Source of the DNA: Pseudomonas sp. CC6-YY-74
Lineage (GTDB): Bacteria; Pseudomonadota; Gammaproteobacteria; Pseudomonadales; Pseudomonadaceae
Reading direction: 5' to 3'
Length of the DNA stretch: 64,000 nt
NCBI RefSeq assembly: GCF_002025205.1
Contig: NZ_CP019947.1
Span: 4,607,501-4,671,500, forward strand
The position numbers were made by a program, and so were the translations under genes. Positions 51,426 through 60,469 of this stretch are shown here, piece by piece. Below the pieces are notes generated by a model. It did no database searches. It saw only the letters and a list, made by a program, of their open reading frames with translations, and had not been told where the DNA came from. The first letter of the stretch is position 1; each line of letters opens with the position of its first letter.

Positions 51426-52882
51426 ACAGCCGCCCGACGCACAATGGCGCACTCGCCGGTCTGTATATCGGCGGGCATTGGCAGAGCGGTGGCGACAGCC
51501 TGAAGGTGATCAATCCCGCCACCGAAGAACTGCTAGTGAGTGTGGCCGGCGGCGATGCCGCGGCGGTCGAGCAGGCGGTGCGCGCGGCGAGTGATGCTTT
51601 TCCGGCCTGGGGCCGCAGCGTCGGGGTCGAGCGGGGCGCCTGTCTGCGCCGGATCGCCGCCGGTGTCGACGAGCGCCGCGAGCGTCTGATCCAGCTGCAA
51701 GCGCGTAACAACGGCAAGCCCTTGGCGGAAGCGGCGATCGATGTTGACGATGTGATCGCCACCTTCACCTATTACGCCGAACTGGCCGAGGCGCTGGATG
51801 TTCAGCAGGACGCCGCGGTGGCGCTGCCGAGCAGCGAGTTCGCCGCCCGCCTGCGCCGCGAGCCCTGTGGCGTGGTGGGGCTGATCGTGCCGTGGAATTT
51901 CCCTATGGTGACCACCGCCTGGAAGCTGGCTCCCGCGCTGGCGGCCGGCTGCACGGTGGTGCTGAAACCCTCGGAGGTGACCCCGCTGCCGGAACTGGAG
52001 CTGGCCGACATCATCGCCGCGAGCGGCCTGCCGGCCGGGGTGTTCAACCTGGTCTGCGGCACTGGCCTGGAGGTCGGAGCGCCACTGGCGGCGCATCCGG
52101 GGGTGGCCAAGTTGTCGTTCACCGGCAGCAATGCGGTGGGCGTGCAGGTCATGCAGCGCGCCGCCGAGACCATCAAGGGCGTCAGTCTGGAGCTGGGCGG
52201 CAAGTCCTCGCTGCTGGTGTTCGCCGACGCCGACCTGGATCTGGCGGTCGAGTTGGCCTGTGGCGGCGGTTTCTTCAACGCCGGGCAGATGTGCTCGGCG
52301 ACCAGTCGGGTACTGGTCGCCGCTGAGCTGGCCGAGGAGTTCCTGGCGCGCTTGCAGGCGCGGGCCGAGGCGATTCGCGTCGGTGACCCGTTTGCGGCGG
52401 ACGTGGAGATGGGTGCGCTGGTCAATCAGGCGCAGTACCAACGGGTCTGCCGGCATATCGCCGACGGCCTGGATGTCGGCGCGCGCTTGCTGACTGGTGG
52501 TGAGCGGCCGGCTGGCCTGTCGCGTGGCTATTTCCTGCGGCCCACGGTGTTTACCGAGGTGCCATTGGATAGCGCCCTGTGGCGCGAGGAGATCTTTGGG
52601 CCGGTGCTTTGTGTGCGCAGCTTCAGCACGGAAGAGCAGGCCATCGAACTGGCCAACGACAGCGAGTTTGGCCTGGTAGCGAGTGTGGTCAGTGGCGACG
52701 CCGGCCGCGCCGAACGGGTCGCCAATGCCTTGCAGGCTGGCCTGGTGTGGATCAACGCGCCGCAGGTGATCTTCCCGCAGGCGGCCTGGGGTGGCTACAA
52801 ACAAAGCAGCATCGGCCGCGAGTTGGGGCCCTGGGGGCTGCAGGCATTCCAGGAAATCAAGCATGTGATTCGCGCCCTTTAA
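51419..52882 (+). CDS. kauB: Aldehyde dehydrogenase, probably for 4-guanidinobutyraldehyde or a related aminoaldehyde
   Basis: 487-aa NAD(P)-dependent dehydrogenase. Cofactor-binding VPWNFPM and FTGSNAVG, catalytic Glu258 (SLELGGKSS) and Cys292 (FFNAGQMCSATSR) are all present. It is closest in style to betaine-/aminoaldehyde dehydrogenases. It starts at ATG 51419, overlapping the aruI stop by 7 bp, so both enzymes are made from one message. Expected reaction: oxidation of the AruI product to 4-guanidinobutyrate. Exact substrate is inferred. Confidence 0.75.
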   Translation: MLNSRPTHNGALAGLYIGGHWQSGGDSLKVINPATEELLVSVAGGDAAAVEQAVRAASDAFPAWGRSVGVERGACLRRIAAGVDERRERLIQLQARNNGKPLAEAAIDVDDVIATFTYYAELAEALDVQQDAAVALPSSEFAARLRREPCGVVGLIVPWNFPMVTTAWKLAPALAAGCTVVLKPSEVTPLPELELADIIAASGLPAGVFNLVCGTGLEVGAPLAAHPGVAKLSFTGSNAVGVQVMQRAAETIKGVSLELGGKSSLLVFADADLDLAVELACGGGFFNAGQMCSATSRVLVAAELAEEFLARLQARAEAIRVGDPFAADVEMGALVNQAQYQRVCRHIADGLDVGARLLTGGERPAGLSRGYFLRPTVFTEVPLDSALWREEIFGPVLCVRSFSTEEQAIELANDSEFGLVASVVSGDAGRAERVANALQAGLVWINAPQVIFPQAAWGGYKQSSIGRELGPWGLQAFQEIKHVIRAL

Positions 52883-52901
52883 GCGGGCGTATGTGGCGCC
52901 C

Positions 52902-52930
52902 GCATGCCTGCTGGCGAGGCATGCGTTTTG
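52902..52930 (+). terminator. Terminator after kauB
   Basis: GCATGCCT / AGGCATGC eight-bp stem with a 7-nt loop, then GTTTTG. A second hairpin (GCGGGCG / CGCCCGC) lies just before it at about 52883-52902. The rest up to 53111 holds no gene and no clear promoter. Confidence 0.65.
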
Positions 52931-53111
52931 CGCATGGCTTCGATGACAATTTATCGATTGTTGGCTTGGCGAGTGCGCCGCAGGATGGCTTGGCCAACTC
53001 AGGCCGCACCAGTGTTAGTGGGGCCTGAGGTCAGGTTGAACGGTTTATTGCAGGGAGCCCGGCACCGCGCCGCAAGCTCCTGAAGACAAATAAAAACAAG
53101 AGGCAACTGCG

Positions 53112-54215
53112 ATGAGCGAACACGATTTCAACAGAAGAACATTCATCAAAACGGTAGGTGTCGCATCGGTGGCTGCCGCGGCCTTGTCCTTTCCCTTCAT
53201 CAAGGCCAGTGCCGGCGACATGAAGTTTCATGGCAAGACCCTGCGCCTGCTCACCTGGTCCGACGACACCGGCCTGGCGGCGCTGCGCAATATCGCCGCG
53301 ACCTTCGAAGCCAAGACCGGCGCCAAGGTGATCGCCGACCGTACCGGCAGCACCTCGGAGATGGTCGCCAAGCTCAAGGCCGGTGGTGATCGTCCGCAAT
53401 ACGACATCATCACCCTGGCCGGTGTCGGCGCCGAAGGCCTGGCCAGCGCCGGACTGCTGGAAAAGCCCGACCTCAACCGCATCCCCAACCTGCGCGACGT
53501 GCCGGCGCAGTACCAGACCGGCGCCGGCGGGCATGGCATCGGCTACCTGCTGTGGTGCAACAGCCTGATCTACAGCACCCGCACCGTGAAAGAAGCGCCG
53601 GACAGCTACGCCGCCCTGTGGGACCAGGACATGGCGCCGAACATTTTCCTGCCGCCACCAAACTGGACCGAGGCCATGGACCTGATCATCATCGCCGCCA
53701 AGCTGGCCGGCGGTGACGAGCACAATGTCGAGCCGGGCTTCAAACTGCTCGAGAAGCTCAACGACCGGGTCGTTACCCTGGGCGAGAATCCCAACCAGAT
53801 CGCCGAGCTGTTCCGCACCGGTTCGCTGGACATGGGCGGCCTCTATGCGCCGGCCTTCTTCCCCAAGCAGATCCGCGATCCGGCCTACGGCCTGGGCGCC
53901 ACCTTCGGCATGAAAGAGGGCTTCTACACCGACCTGATGCTCTCGGTCATGCCCAAGCACCGTCCGGGCGATACCGACCTGGCCTACGCCTTCATCGACC
54001 ATTCGCTCGACCCGCTGGTGCAGGGCAAGATGGCCGAAGACATCTTCAACGGCCCGGTCAACGCCAAGGCGATCATCTCCGCCGAGGCGCGCAAGAGCCC
54101 GTACATCCTCACGCCTGAGCAGATCTCGGAAAAGGCGATCATGCACGACAACGCCTTCCTGGCCACCGTGCACGACCAGTGGATTCGCCGCTACACGGAA
54201 ATCTTCTCTTCCTGA
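53112..54215 (+). CDS. ABC transporter substrate-binding protein with Tat signal (polyamine/spermidine-putrescine type)
   Basis: 367-aa periplasmic receptor. The N-terminus carries a twin-arginine motif NRRTFIK (R8-R9) followed by a hydrophobic stretch and cleavage near KASAG, so it should be exported folded. The mature part (LRLLTWSDDTGLAALRNIAA...) resembles the PotD/PotF class of binding proteins. It is the first gene of a complete importer. Located after aruI-kauB, it may bind a guanidino compound or polyamine; the ligand is not determinable by reading. Confidence 0.85.
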   Translation: MSEHDFNRRTFIKTVGVASVAAAALSFPFIKASAGDMKFHGKTLRLLTWSDDTGLAALRNIAATFEAKTGAKVIADRTGSTSEMVAKLKAGGDRPQYDIITLAGVGAEGLASAGLLEKPDLNRIPNLRDVPAQYQTGAGGHGIGYLLWCNSLIYSTRTVKEAPDSYAALWDQDMAPNIFLPPPNWTEAMDLIIIAAKLAGGDEHNVEPGFKLLEKLNDRVVTLGENPNQIAELFRTGSLDMGGLYAPAFFPKQIRDPAYGLGATFGMKEGFYTDLMLSVMPKHRPGDTDLAYAFIDHSLDPLVQGKMAEDIFNGPVNAKAIISAEARKSPYILTPEQISEKAIMHDNAFLATVHDQWIRRYTEIFSS

Positions 54216-54296
54216 TGTAGCTACGCGCACTGCGCCGCGGGCCTCTGGGCGCCGGCGCGGTGTGCGGCAACCTTCTGTACTGATGAGATCAGCGAA

Positions 54297-55205
54297 ATGG
54301 CACATTCAACTCTGACCCGTCCGGTCGGCGTGGCGCCCCTGCGCCCGGCCAAGACGTTTTCTCCGACGGCACGCGCCTGGCTGTTCCTCTCGCCGGCGAT
54401 GCTGTTTCTCGGCGTACTGATTGCCGCCAGCCTGCTGGTGCTGCGCATGAGTGTCGGCACCAAGGGCGCGGAATGGAGCGGTTTCAGCCTGGCCAGCTAC
54501 GCCCAGTTGCTCGAGCCCTATTACCTCAAGTCGCTGCTGCTGACCTTGCGTCTGGCCCTGGTCAGCGCGCTGATCGCGGTGCTGCTGGCGATTCCGGTGG
54601 GCTACTGCATGTCGCGTTTGCAGTCGCCGCTGTTGCGTCGGCTGTTCCTCGCCGCGGTGCTGATGCCGTTGCTGGTCAACCTGCTGCTGCAAAGTTACGG
54701 CTGGCTGGTGATTCTCGGTCCGGGCGGGATGCTCAATCAGGCGCTGCTGGGCCTGGGCCTGATCGATCGACCGGTGATGCTGCTGTACAACCAGGCGGGT
54801 GTGCTGATGGGCCTGGTGCAGACCGCCTTCCCGTTGGCGGTGCTGCCGATCGCCAGTGCCATGCGCGGCGTGGCGTGCAGCTACGAGGAGGCGGCGGCGA
54901 CCCTCGGCGCCAGCCGCGCGCAGGTGTTCCGCCACGTGGTGTTGCCGATGAGCCTGCCGGGGATCATCACCGGCGCCACCCTGGTGTTCGCCTACAACGC
55001 CAGCAGCTTCGTGGTGCCACTGCTGCTTGGCGGCCGCCGGGTGCCGATGCTGGCGGTGATGGTGCATGACCAGATCGCCCCGCTGATGAACTGGCCGGCA
55101 GCCTCCGCCGCCGGGGTGGTGCTGATCGTCACCACGCTGGCGATCATGACCTTCTCCGAATTCGTCACCGGCCGTCGTCGGCGCATCCTGGAGGCTTCGC
55201 AATGA
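54297..55205 (+). CDS. ABC transporter permease (PotB type)
   Basis: 302-aa inner-membrane protein with about six membrane segments. The EAA loop for ATPase contact is SYEEAAATLGASRAQVFRHV. It forms the channel with the next permease, which overlaps it by 4 bp (ATGA). The N-terminal 30 residues are polar and cytoplasmic. Confidence 0.9.
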   Translation: MAHSTLTRPVGVAPLRPAKTFSPTARAWLFLSPAMLFLGVLIAASLLVLRMSVGTKGAEWSGFSLASYAQLLEPYYLKSLLLTLRLALVSALIAVLLAIPVGYCMSRLQSPLLRRLFLAAVLMPLLVNLLLQSYGWLVILGPGGMLNQALLGLGLIDRPVMLLYNQAGVLMGLVQTAFPLAVLPIASAMRGVACSYEEAAATLGASRAQVFRHVVLPMSLPGIITGATLVFAYNASSFVVPLLLGGRRVPMLAVMVHDQIAPLMNWPAASAAGVVLIVTTLAIMTFSEFVTGRRRRILEASQ

Positions 55206-56059
55206 GCAGTCCACTCAAGAGCCTGTTGCGCGGTGCCGCCCCGTTGCCGGGTGAAACCGGGCGTTTCGCCATGGGCCTGTCCGGGGTCATCCTGTTGCTG
55301 GCGGTGCTGCCGATCCTGAGCATGATCGTGATGTCGTTCAGCGGCGCCTCGAACCTCGACTTCCCGCCGGCCAGCTATAGCCTGCAGTGGTACCAGGCGG
55401 CCTGGAACACCTTCGTTTCGCCGGACGCCAGTGACGTGCTCAGCCTCGGTCAGGCGTTCACCACCAGTCTGCTGGTGGCCACCCTGAGCATGCTGTTCGC
55501 CACCCTGGTGGCGGTGCCGGCCGCCTATGCATTGGTGCGCTGCGAATTCCGCGGCAAGGCGGCGGCGCTGCAGCTGATGTCGCTGCCGCTGGTGTTTCCC
55601 ATGGTGGTGCTGGGCCTGGCGCTGTTGCTGATATTCGACAACCTGCCGTTTCACCTCAGCACCTCGCGGCTGGTGATCGCCCATGTGATCCTCGCCCTGC
55701 CGTTTGTGGTGAGAAATTGCACCGCGGCCATGCTGTCGATCGGCAGCGAGGTCGAGGAGGCCGCGCAAATGCTCGGCGCCTCGCCGCTGCGCGCCATCGT
55801 CGATGTGGTGGTGCCGCTGATGCGCTCGGGGATTCTGGCCGGGATGCTGCTGGCCTTCATCATCTCGTTCAATGAATTCACCGTGACCTACTTCCTCTAC
55901 AACATCGACGTGATGACCGTGCCGATCTGGATGTACAGCCGCACCGTGTCCTCCCTCGACCCGACTGTTTTCTCGTTCGCCGTATTGATCGTGCTGATCG
56001 ACTTCGCCCTGATCTGGGCGCTGGAGAAGCTGGTTGGCGAAGGTGGCGTGTCCTTTTAA
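55202..56059 (+). CDS. ABC transporter permease (PotC type)
   Basis: 285 aa, about six membrane segments, EAA loop VEEAAQMLGASPLRAIVDVV. Overlaps the preceding permease gene by 4 bp, so the two halves of the channel are translationally coupled. Confidence 0.9.
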   Translation: MSSPLKSLLRGAAPLPGETGRFAMGLSGVILLLAVLPILSMIVMSFSGASNLDFPPASYSLQWYQAAWNTFVSPDASDVLSLGQAFTTSLLVATLSMLFATLVAVPAAYALVRCEFRGKAAALQLMSLPLVFPMVVLGLALLLIFDNLPFHLSTSRLVIAHVILALPFVVRNCTAAMLSIGSEVEEAAQMLGASPLRAIVDVVVPLMRSGILAGMLLAFIISFNEFTVTYFLYNIDVMTVPIWMYSRTVSSLDPTVFSFAVLIVLIDFALIWALEKLVGEGGVSF

Positions 56060-56113
56060 TTCAGCCGGGCAGGCCCTGGCGGCTTGCCGGCAACAGCTTA
56101 TTGGAGGTGCCGC

Positions 56114-57169
56114 ATGAGCGGATTAGTTCTAGAAAACGTTGAAAAGCATTACGGCTCGGCCTGCGCCGTGACGGACGTCAATCTGCACCTGCCGGAGGGC
56201 AAGCTGGTGTGCTTTCTCGGTCCCTCGGGCTGTGGCAAGACCACCTTGCTGCGCATGATCGCCGGGCTGGAAACCCTCAGCGGCGGGGAAATCCGCCTGG
56301 ACGGTGAAGACATCAGCCGCACCCCGGCGCATCAGCGCAACTTTGGCATGGTGTTCCAATCGCTGGCGCTGTTCCCGCACATGACCGTTGGCGAGAACAT
56401 CGCCTACCCGCTGCGTTTGCGCGGGGTGAGCAAGGCTGATCAGCAGGCGCGAGTGACTGAACTGCTGCAACTGATCCAGTTGCAGGAAATGCTCGACCGT
56501 CCGGTGGCCAAGCTGTCTGGCGGTCAACGCCAGCGCGTAGCGATTGCCCGGGCGATTGCCGCACGACCGAAACTGCTGCTGTTGGACGAACCCCTGTCGG
56601 CGCTGGATGCCAAGTTGCGCGAGTCCATGCAGGTCGAGATCCGCCAGCTACAGCAGCGCCTGAATATCACTACCATCCTGGTCACCCATGACCAACGCGA
56701 GGCCATGACCATGGCCGATATCGTGGTGGTGCTCGGCGAACACCGGGTGCAGCAGGTTGGCACGCCAATCGAGATCTACCGCAACCCGGCCAACGCTTTC
56801 GTCGCCGACTTCATCGGCAGCGGCAATATCTTCCCGGCGATCGCCCTGGGCAGCGGCCGGGTGAGCCTGCCAGGCGGCGCGGCGCTGCAGGTGCCAATCT
56901 GCGAGAGCATTCAAGCCGGCACCAGCATCAAGCTGCTGGTGCGCCCGGAAGACTTGACCTTGTCGCTGCCCCAGGCCAGCGCAGGCAATCGTCTGCAGGG
57001 CACCGTGACTTTCGTGCGCGACAGCGGCGCGACCATCGAAACCACCATCGAGTGCTCCGGCGTCTCGCTGACCGCGCTGAACACGCCTTGTCAGGGGATT
57101 GGCCTGGGCATAGGCAACCCGGTGTCGGTGACCATTCCGGCCGCAGCCTGTCGGGTACTGACCGCCTGA
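56114..57169 (+). CDS. ABC transporter ATP-binding protein (PotA type)
   Basis: 351-aa ATPase: Walker A GPSGCGKTT (about 37-45), Q-loop in NFGMVFQSLALFPHMTVGEN, signature LSGGQRQRVAIARA, Walker B LLLLDEPLSALD, H-loop VTHDQREAM, and a C-terminal TOBE domain (about 240-351) for regulatory or substrate sensing. ATG at 56114 after GGAGG; an in-frame start at 56084 lacks that site. Last gene of the importer. Confidence 0.92.
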   Translation: MSGLVLENVEKHYGSACAVTDVNLHLPEGKLVCFLGPSGCGKTTLLRMIAGLETLSGGEIRLDGEDISRTPAHQRNFGMVFQSLALFPHMTVGENIAYPLRLRGVSKADQQARVTELLQLIQLQEMLDRPVAKLSGGQRQRVAIARAIAARPKLLLLDEPLSALDAKLRESMQVEIRQLQQRLNITTILVTHDQREAMTMADIVVVLGEHRVQQVGTPIEIYRNPANAFVADFIGSGNIFPAIALGSGRVSLPGGAALQVPICESIQAGTSIKLLVRPEDLTLSLPQASAGNRLQGTVTFVRDSGATIETTIECSGVSLTALNTPCQGIGLGIGNPVSVTIPAAACRVLTA

Positions 57170-57517
57170 GTGTGGGTAGGTTTGCTGCGGGTAGCGCGTT
57201 CGTGGGCAGCCAGCCGCCAGCTCATGAAGGATGCATGAAGCTGTCTGCCGAGCGCCGTCTGGCGAGGGCCTTGCGCCAGGTCGTCGCTGGTTTGGCCTCT
57301 GCTGTCGTGCGCTGCATTAGGCGCGCCTAATGACGGCGTGCGCGTAAACCCGCAAAATGCGACACTTTGGCGCGATATCAGCGTCTAATTTCGATAATGC
57401 CAAACCGGGAGAGAGGCGGTGGCCGGGGGTCAGGAGTGATGAGCAGGGGGGCGTGGCTAGCGTTATGCCGGGTTGCCCATTGACGTCGCCTGACGGCATC
57501 GGCCGTTGCGAGACACC
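57170..57517. other. 348-bp intergenic region with an 18-bp perfect palindrome
   Basis: No convincing gene. A 31-codon ORF (57235-57330, MKLSAERRLARALRQVVAGL...) with GAAGGATGC before it is possible but unsupported. CATTAGGCG/CGCCTAATG (57315-57332) is a perfect palindrome and may be an operator. No good sigma-70 promoter was found; a lone GATAAT box sits at 57393-57398. Confidence 0.4.
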
Positions 57518-58402
57518 ATGCGTATGCGTTTAATGCTGTTGGGTGGCGGTAATGCCTTGGGGCAGGCACTGATCCGTCTCGGCGCCGAGGAGGACATCGG
57601 CTTCCTTGCGCCGCGCCCGCCGGAAACCGGCTGGGATGTCGGAAGCCTGACCGAGTTGCTTGACGACACGCGCCCCGATGCACTGATCAACCTGGCTTAC
57701 TATTTCGACTGGTTTCAGGCCGAAGGGGTGAGCGCGGCGCGTCTTGCTGCCCAGGAGCAAGCGGTCGAGCGGCTAGCCGAGCTTTGTCAGCATCATCAGA
57801 TTCGCCTGTTACAGCCGTCCAGTTACCGGGTGTTCGATGGTTCGCGGGTTACCGCCTACAGCGAAAAGGAAGAGCCGGTACCCTTGGGCGTGCATGGTCA
57901 GGCCTTGTGGCGTATCGAGCAGCGCGTGCGCGCGGTGTGTCCGCGGCATGTGTTGTTGCGCTTCGGCTGGCTGCTGGACGAGAGCCCGGACGGCCAGCTC
58001 GGGCGTTTCCTGGCGCGTGCCGAGCGAGAGCAAAACTTGTCGTTCGCCGATGACCGGCGCGGCAACCCGACCCCGGTCGATGATGCCGCGCGGGTGATCC
58101 TCGCCGTGCTCAAACAGCTCGATTGCGAGACGCCGTTGTGGGGCACTTTCCACTATGGCGGCAACGAGGCAACCACCTCGCTGGGGTTGGCTCAGGCAGT
58201 GTTGAGCGAGGCGCGCCACTTCCGCAGCAATCTGCTCGAAGACATCGCGGCGCAGGCCCATGCCACGCGCCCGGATGCCGCCGAGGAGCCGCAGCACGCG
58301 GTGCTGGCCTGCAAGAAAATCCTGCACACCTTCGGTATCAAGCCGCGCGCCTGGCGCTCTGGGCTGCCGAGCTTACTGGATCGCTACTATCGCCATGTCT
58401 GA
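57518..58402 (+). CDS. RmlD-like sugar-nucleotide-type NAD(P)-binding protein
   Basis: 294-aa Rossmann protein (MRMRLMLLGGGNALGQALIR). The middle region fits dTDP-4-dehydrorhamnose reductase-like SDRs: LLQPSSYRVFDG and, later, RFGWLLDESPDGQLGRF. The usual catalytic YxxxK is not obvious at the expected place, so enzymatic activity is uncertain. Its end overlaps the following epimerase by 8 bp. The pair next to oprG matches the P. aeruginosa locus PA4067-PA4069 as I recall it. Confidence 0.75.
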   Translation: MRMRLMLLGGGNALGQALIRLGAEEDIGFLAPRPPETGWDVGSLTELLDDTRPDALINLAYYFDWFQAEGVSAARLAAQEQAVERLAELCQHHQIRLLQPSSYRVFDGSRVTAYSEKEEPVPLGVHGQALWRIEQRVRAVCPRHVLLRFGWLLDESPDGQLGRFLARAEREQNLSFADDRRGNPTPVDDAARVILAVLKQLDCETPLWGTFHYGGNEATTSLGLAQAVLSEARHFRSNLLEDIAAQAHATRPDAAEEPQHAVLACKKILHTFGIKPRAWRSGLPSLLDRYYRHV

Positions 58403-59327
58403 CACGCCTATTCTGGTTACCGGCGGCGCCGGTTTCATCGGCTCGCACCTGGTTGACGCGCTATTGGGGCAAGGCCATAGGGTGCGCGTGCTGGACAACC
58501 TTTCCATGGGCAAGCGCGCCAATCTGCCGCTGGACAACCCGCGGCTGCATCTGCTCGAGGGCGATGTGGCCGATGCGGTCCTGGTCGATCAGGCCGTGGC
58601 CGGTTGTGCTGCTGTGGTGCACCTGGCCGCGGTGGCCTCGGTACAAGCCTCGGTGGACGATCCGGTGAGTACTCACCAGAGCAACTTCGTCGGCACCTTG
58701 AATGTCTGCGAGGCCATGCGCCGGCACGGCGTCAAACGGGTGGTCTATGCCTCCAGTGCGGCGGTTTACGGCAACAATGGCGAAGGCCAGGCGATTGATG
58801 AGGGTACTGCCAAGGCGCCGTTGACCCCTTACGCGTCGGATAAGCTGGCCAGTGAGCATTACCTGGACTTCTATCGCCGTCAGCATGGCCTGGAACCGGC
58901 GATTTTTCGCTTCTTCAATATTTTCGGCCCACGTCAGGATCCGTCCTCACCTTACTCCGGGGTGATCAGTATCTTCACCCAGCGGGCGCAGCAAGGCTTG
59001 CCGATCGGCGTGTTCGGCGATGGCGAGCAGACCCGCGATTTTTTCTATATCGGCGATCTGCTGGCGCTGCTGACGCAGGCGCTGGACCTGCCGCAGGTTG
59101 TCGTGGGGGCGGTGAATGTCGGCTGGAATCAGGCCGTCAGCCTCAACCAGCTGTTGGCCGAAATCGGCGGTTTATGTGGCGGCTTGCCGGCGCTTGAGTA
59201 TCAGGCGGCGCGGCCCGGCGATATCCGTCATTCGCGGGCGAATAACCAGCGTTTGTTGGAGTGTTACCAGCTGCCGCCGGCGACCTCCATGCGTGAGGGT
59301 TTGCGCAAGCTATTGGGCCAAGGCTGA
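58395..59327 (+). CDS. NAD-dependent sugar-nucleotide epimerase/dehydratase
   Basis: 310-aa extended SDR related to UDP-glucose 4-epimerase. Rossmann motif GGAGFIGSH (10-18), YASSAAVYG, and the catalytic Tyr146-x3-Lys150 in TPYASDKLASE are intact. ATG at 58395 (MSDTPILVTGG), overlapping the previous gene by 8 bp; the longer in-frame reading lies inside that gene. It probably modifies a nucleotide sugar for envelope polysaccharide; the substrate is unknown. Confidence 0.85.
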   Translation: MSDTPILVTGGAGFIGSHLVDALLGQGHRVRVLDNLSMGKRANLPLDNPRLHLLEGDVADAVLVDQAVAGCAAVVHLAAVASVQASVDDPVSTHQSNFVGTLNVCEAMRRHGVKRVVYASSAAVYGNNGEGQAIDEGTAKAPLTPYASDKLASEHYLDFYRRQHGLEPAIFRFFNIFGPRQDPSSPYSGVISIFTQRAQQGLPIGVFGDGEQTRDFFYIGDLLALLTQALDLPQVVVGAVNVGWNQAVSLNQLLAEIGGLCGGLPALEYQAARPGDIRHSRANNQRLLECYQLPPATSMREGLRKLLGQG

Positions 59328-59334
59328 TCTGTAG

Positions 59335-59372
59335 CGACAAAAAAGCCGGCGCTGAGGCCGGCTTTTTTGTCG
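59335..59372. terminator. Bidirectional terminator between the epimerase and oprG
   Basis: A 16-bp perfect stem (59335-59350 with 59357-59372), 6-nt loop, with A/T-runs inside both arms; it works for both convergent genes. Confidence 0.93.
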
Positions 59373-59385
59373 GTGGCGGTGTGGC

Positions 59386-60072
59386 TTAGAACTTGTAGCC
59401 GAGGGCGACCATGTAGACGAATGGATCGACCTCGACATCGACCTTGACCTTCTCGCCACCGAAGGAGGTGGTGCCGGTGGTGTCGATGTCGATGTAACGC
59501 ACGTGAGCGTTGAACAGCAGGTTGTCGGTCAGCATGTAGTCCATGCCCGCCTGGGCGGCGAGGCCCCAGGAGTCTTTCATGTCGAGGCCGCTGAAACCCT
59601 TGCCTTCGGCTTCGCTGCTCAGCTTGTCGTCGAAGAACCAGGTGTAGTTGATGCCCACGCCCGCATAGGGCTGGAAGGCGGAGGCGCCGTCGAGCGGGTA
59701 GTAGACGACGCTCAGGGTCGGTGGCAGGTGCTTGAGTTCACCCAGTTTGCCATTCAACCCGGCAAAACCGCCCGGCATACCTTTCACACCGACGTCATGG
59801 CTGAACGGGGTGGCGGCGAGCAGGTCGATGCCGATATGGCTGGTGAGCATGTAGGTGCCAGTCAGGCCCAGTTGGGTGTCGCTGTTCAGCGTGGCTTTGG
59901 TGCCGGCCACGTCGCTGTTCAGTGCGCCGACCCAGAGATCGCTGCTGCTTTCATGCGGATCGACGGTAGCGGCACCTGCGCGCACGATGATGTCGCCTGC
60001 CTGGTAGGCCTGGGCGAAAGGGGCGGCCAATGCGGTGGCGAGGATGGAAATAGCGAGCAGGGACTTGCGCAT
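59386..60072 (-). CDS. oprG: Outer-membrane protein OprG (OmpW family)
   Basis: 228-aa precursor: Sec signal MRKSLLAISILATALAAPFA cleaved after AQA, then an eight-stranded barrel ending in Phe (ALGYKF), the usual outer-membrane signal. TQLGLTGTYMLTSHIGIDLL and AATPFSHDVGVKG are family hallmarks. OmpW/OprG channels pass small hydrophobic molecules. P. aeruginosa oprG is known to respond to oxygen and iron; an Anr/Fnr-like site lies upstream here. Confidence 0.92.
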   Translation of the reverse strand: MRKSLLAISILATALAAPFAQAYQAGDIIVRAGAATVDPHESSSDLWVGALNSDVAGTKATLNSDTQLGLTGTYMLTSHIGIDLLAATPFSHDVGVKGMPGGFAGLNGKLGELKHLPPTLSVVYYPLDGASAFQPYAGVGINYTWFFDDKLSSEAEGKGFSGLDMKDSWGLAAQAGMDYMLTDNLLFNAHVRYIDIDTTGTTSFGGEKVKVDVEVDPFVYMVALGYKF

Positions 60073-60142
60073 AAGTGAGCTCCGGTCGAGTCTTCAGTTG
60101 GTTGGGCTGAGGGCAATGTTAGGAGCCTAAGCAAATCGAGTT

Positions 60143-60156
60143 TTGACCCAGCTCAA
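60143..60156 (-). promoter_or_regulatory. Putative Anr/Fnr box upstream of oprG
   Basis: TTGACCCAGCTCAA keeps the outer TTGA....TCAA of the Fnr/Anr consensus TTGAT-N4-ATCAA. Its centre is about 78 bp before the oprG start. With a class II layout the -10 would fall on TAACAT (60116-60121 on the minus strand), which is plausible. Confidence 0.45.
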
Positions 60157-60469
60157 TGAACTGGTCTGGTAGCGACAGGCCACTGCCTTGCAGGGGTTCC
60201 CGCAGATGGCGCACAGGCCCCGCCGTTGTTGCTTGCGGGGCGCGGCAGGAGCCGCGTGTGGCATTTGGCCGCATAAGCTGGTGGGTTTGGCCTGATCAGT
60301 CGTCGCCCTCTTCCTCGTACACTCGCCCGCGGTGTTCTGCCTTGAGTGCCTGCGGCTGCCGTACGCTTACCCTCTCGCAGACATTGCCGCGCGAGTCTGC
60401 AGCGTGCCCGGTGCAAGAGATTGCGCATGAGTCGAGCATGGGAGGTTGCTGGATGATGCTAATGCAGTT
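60157..60469. other. Intergenic region without supported genes
   Basis: This region between the oprG regulatory site and the Fur box shows only long spurious reading frames. A 47-codon minus-strand ORF (60296-60439, ending VYEEEGDD) is coding-like at its end but lacks a ribosome-binding site and has no recognised relatives. Confidence 0.35.

Noticed and set aside
57235..57330. 31-codon ORF MKLSAERRLARALRQ...
   Set aside because: Ribosome-binding site is weak and composition is that of random GC-rich DNA.
60296..60439. 47-codon minus-strand ORF ending VYEEEGDD
   Set aside because: The end looks protein-like, but there is no ribosome-binding site and I recognise no relative; kept only as a note.
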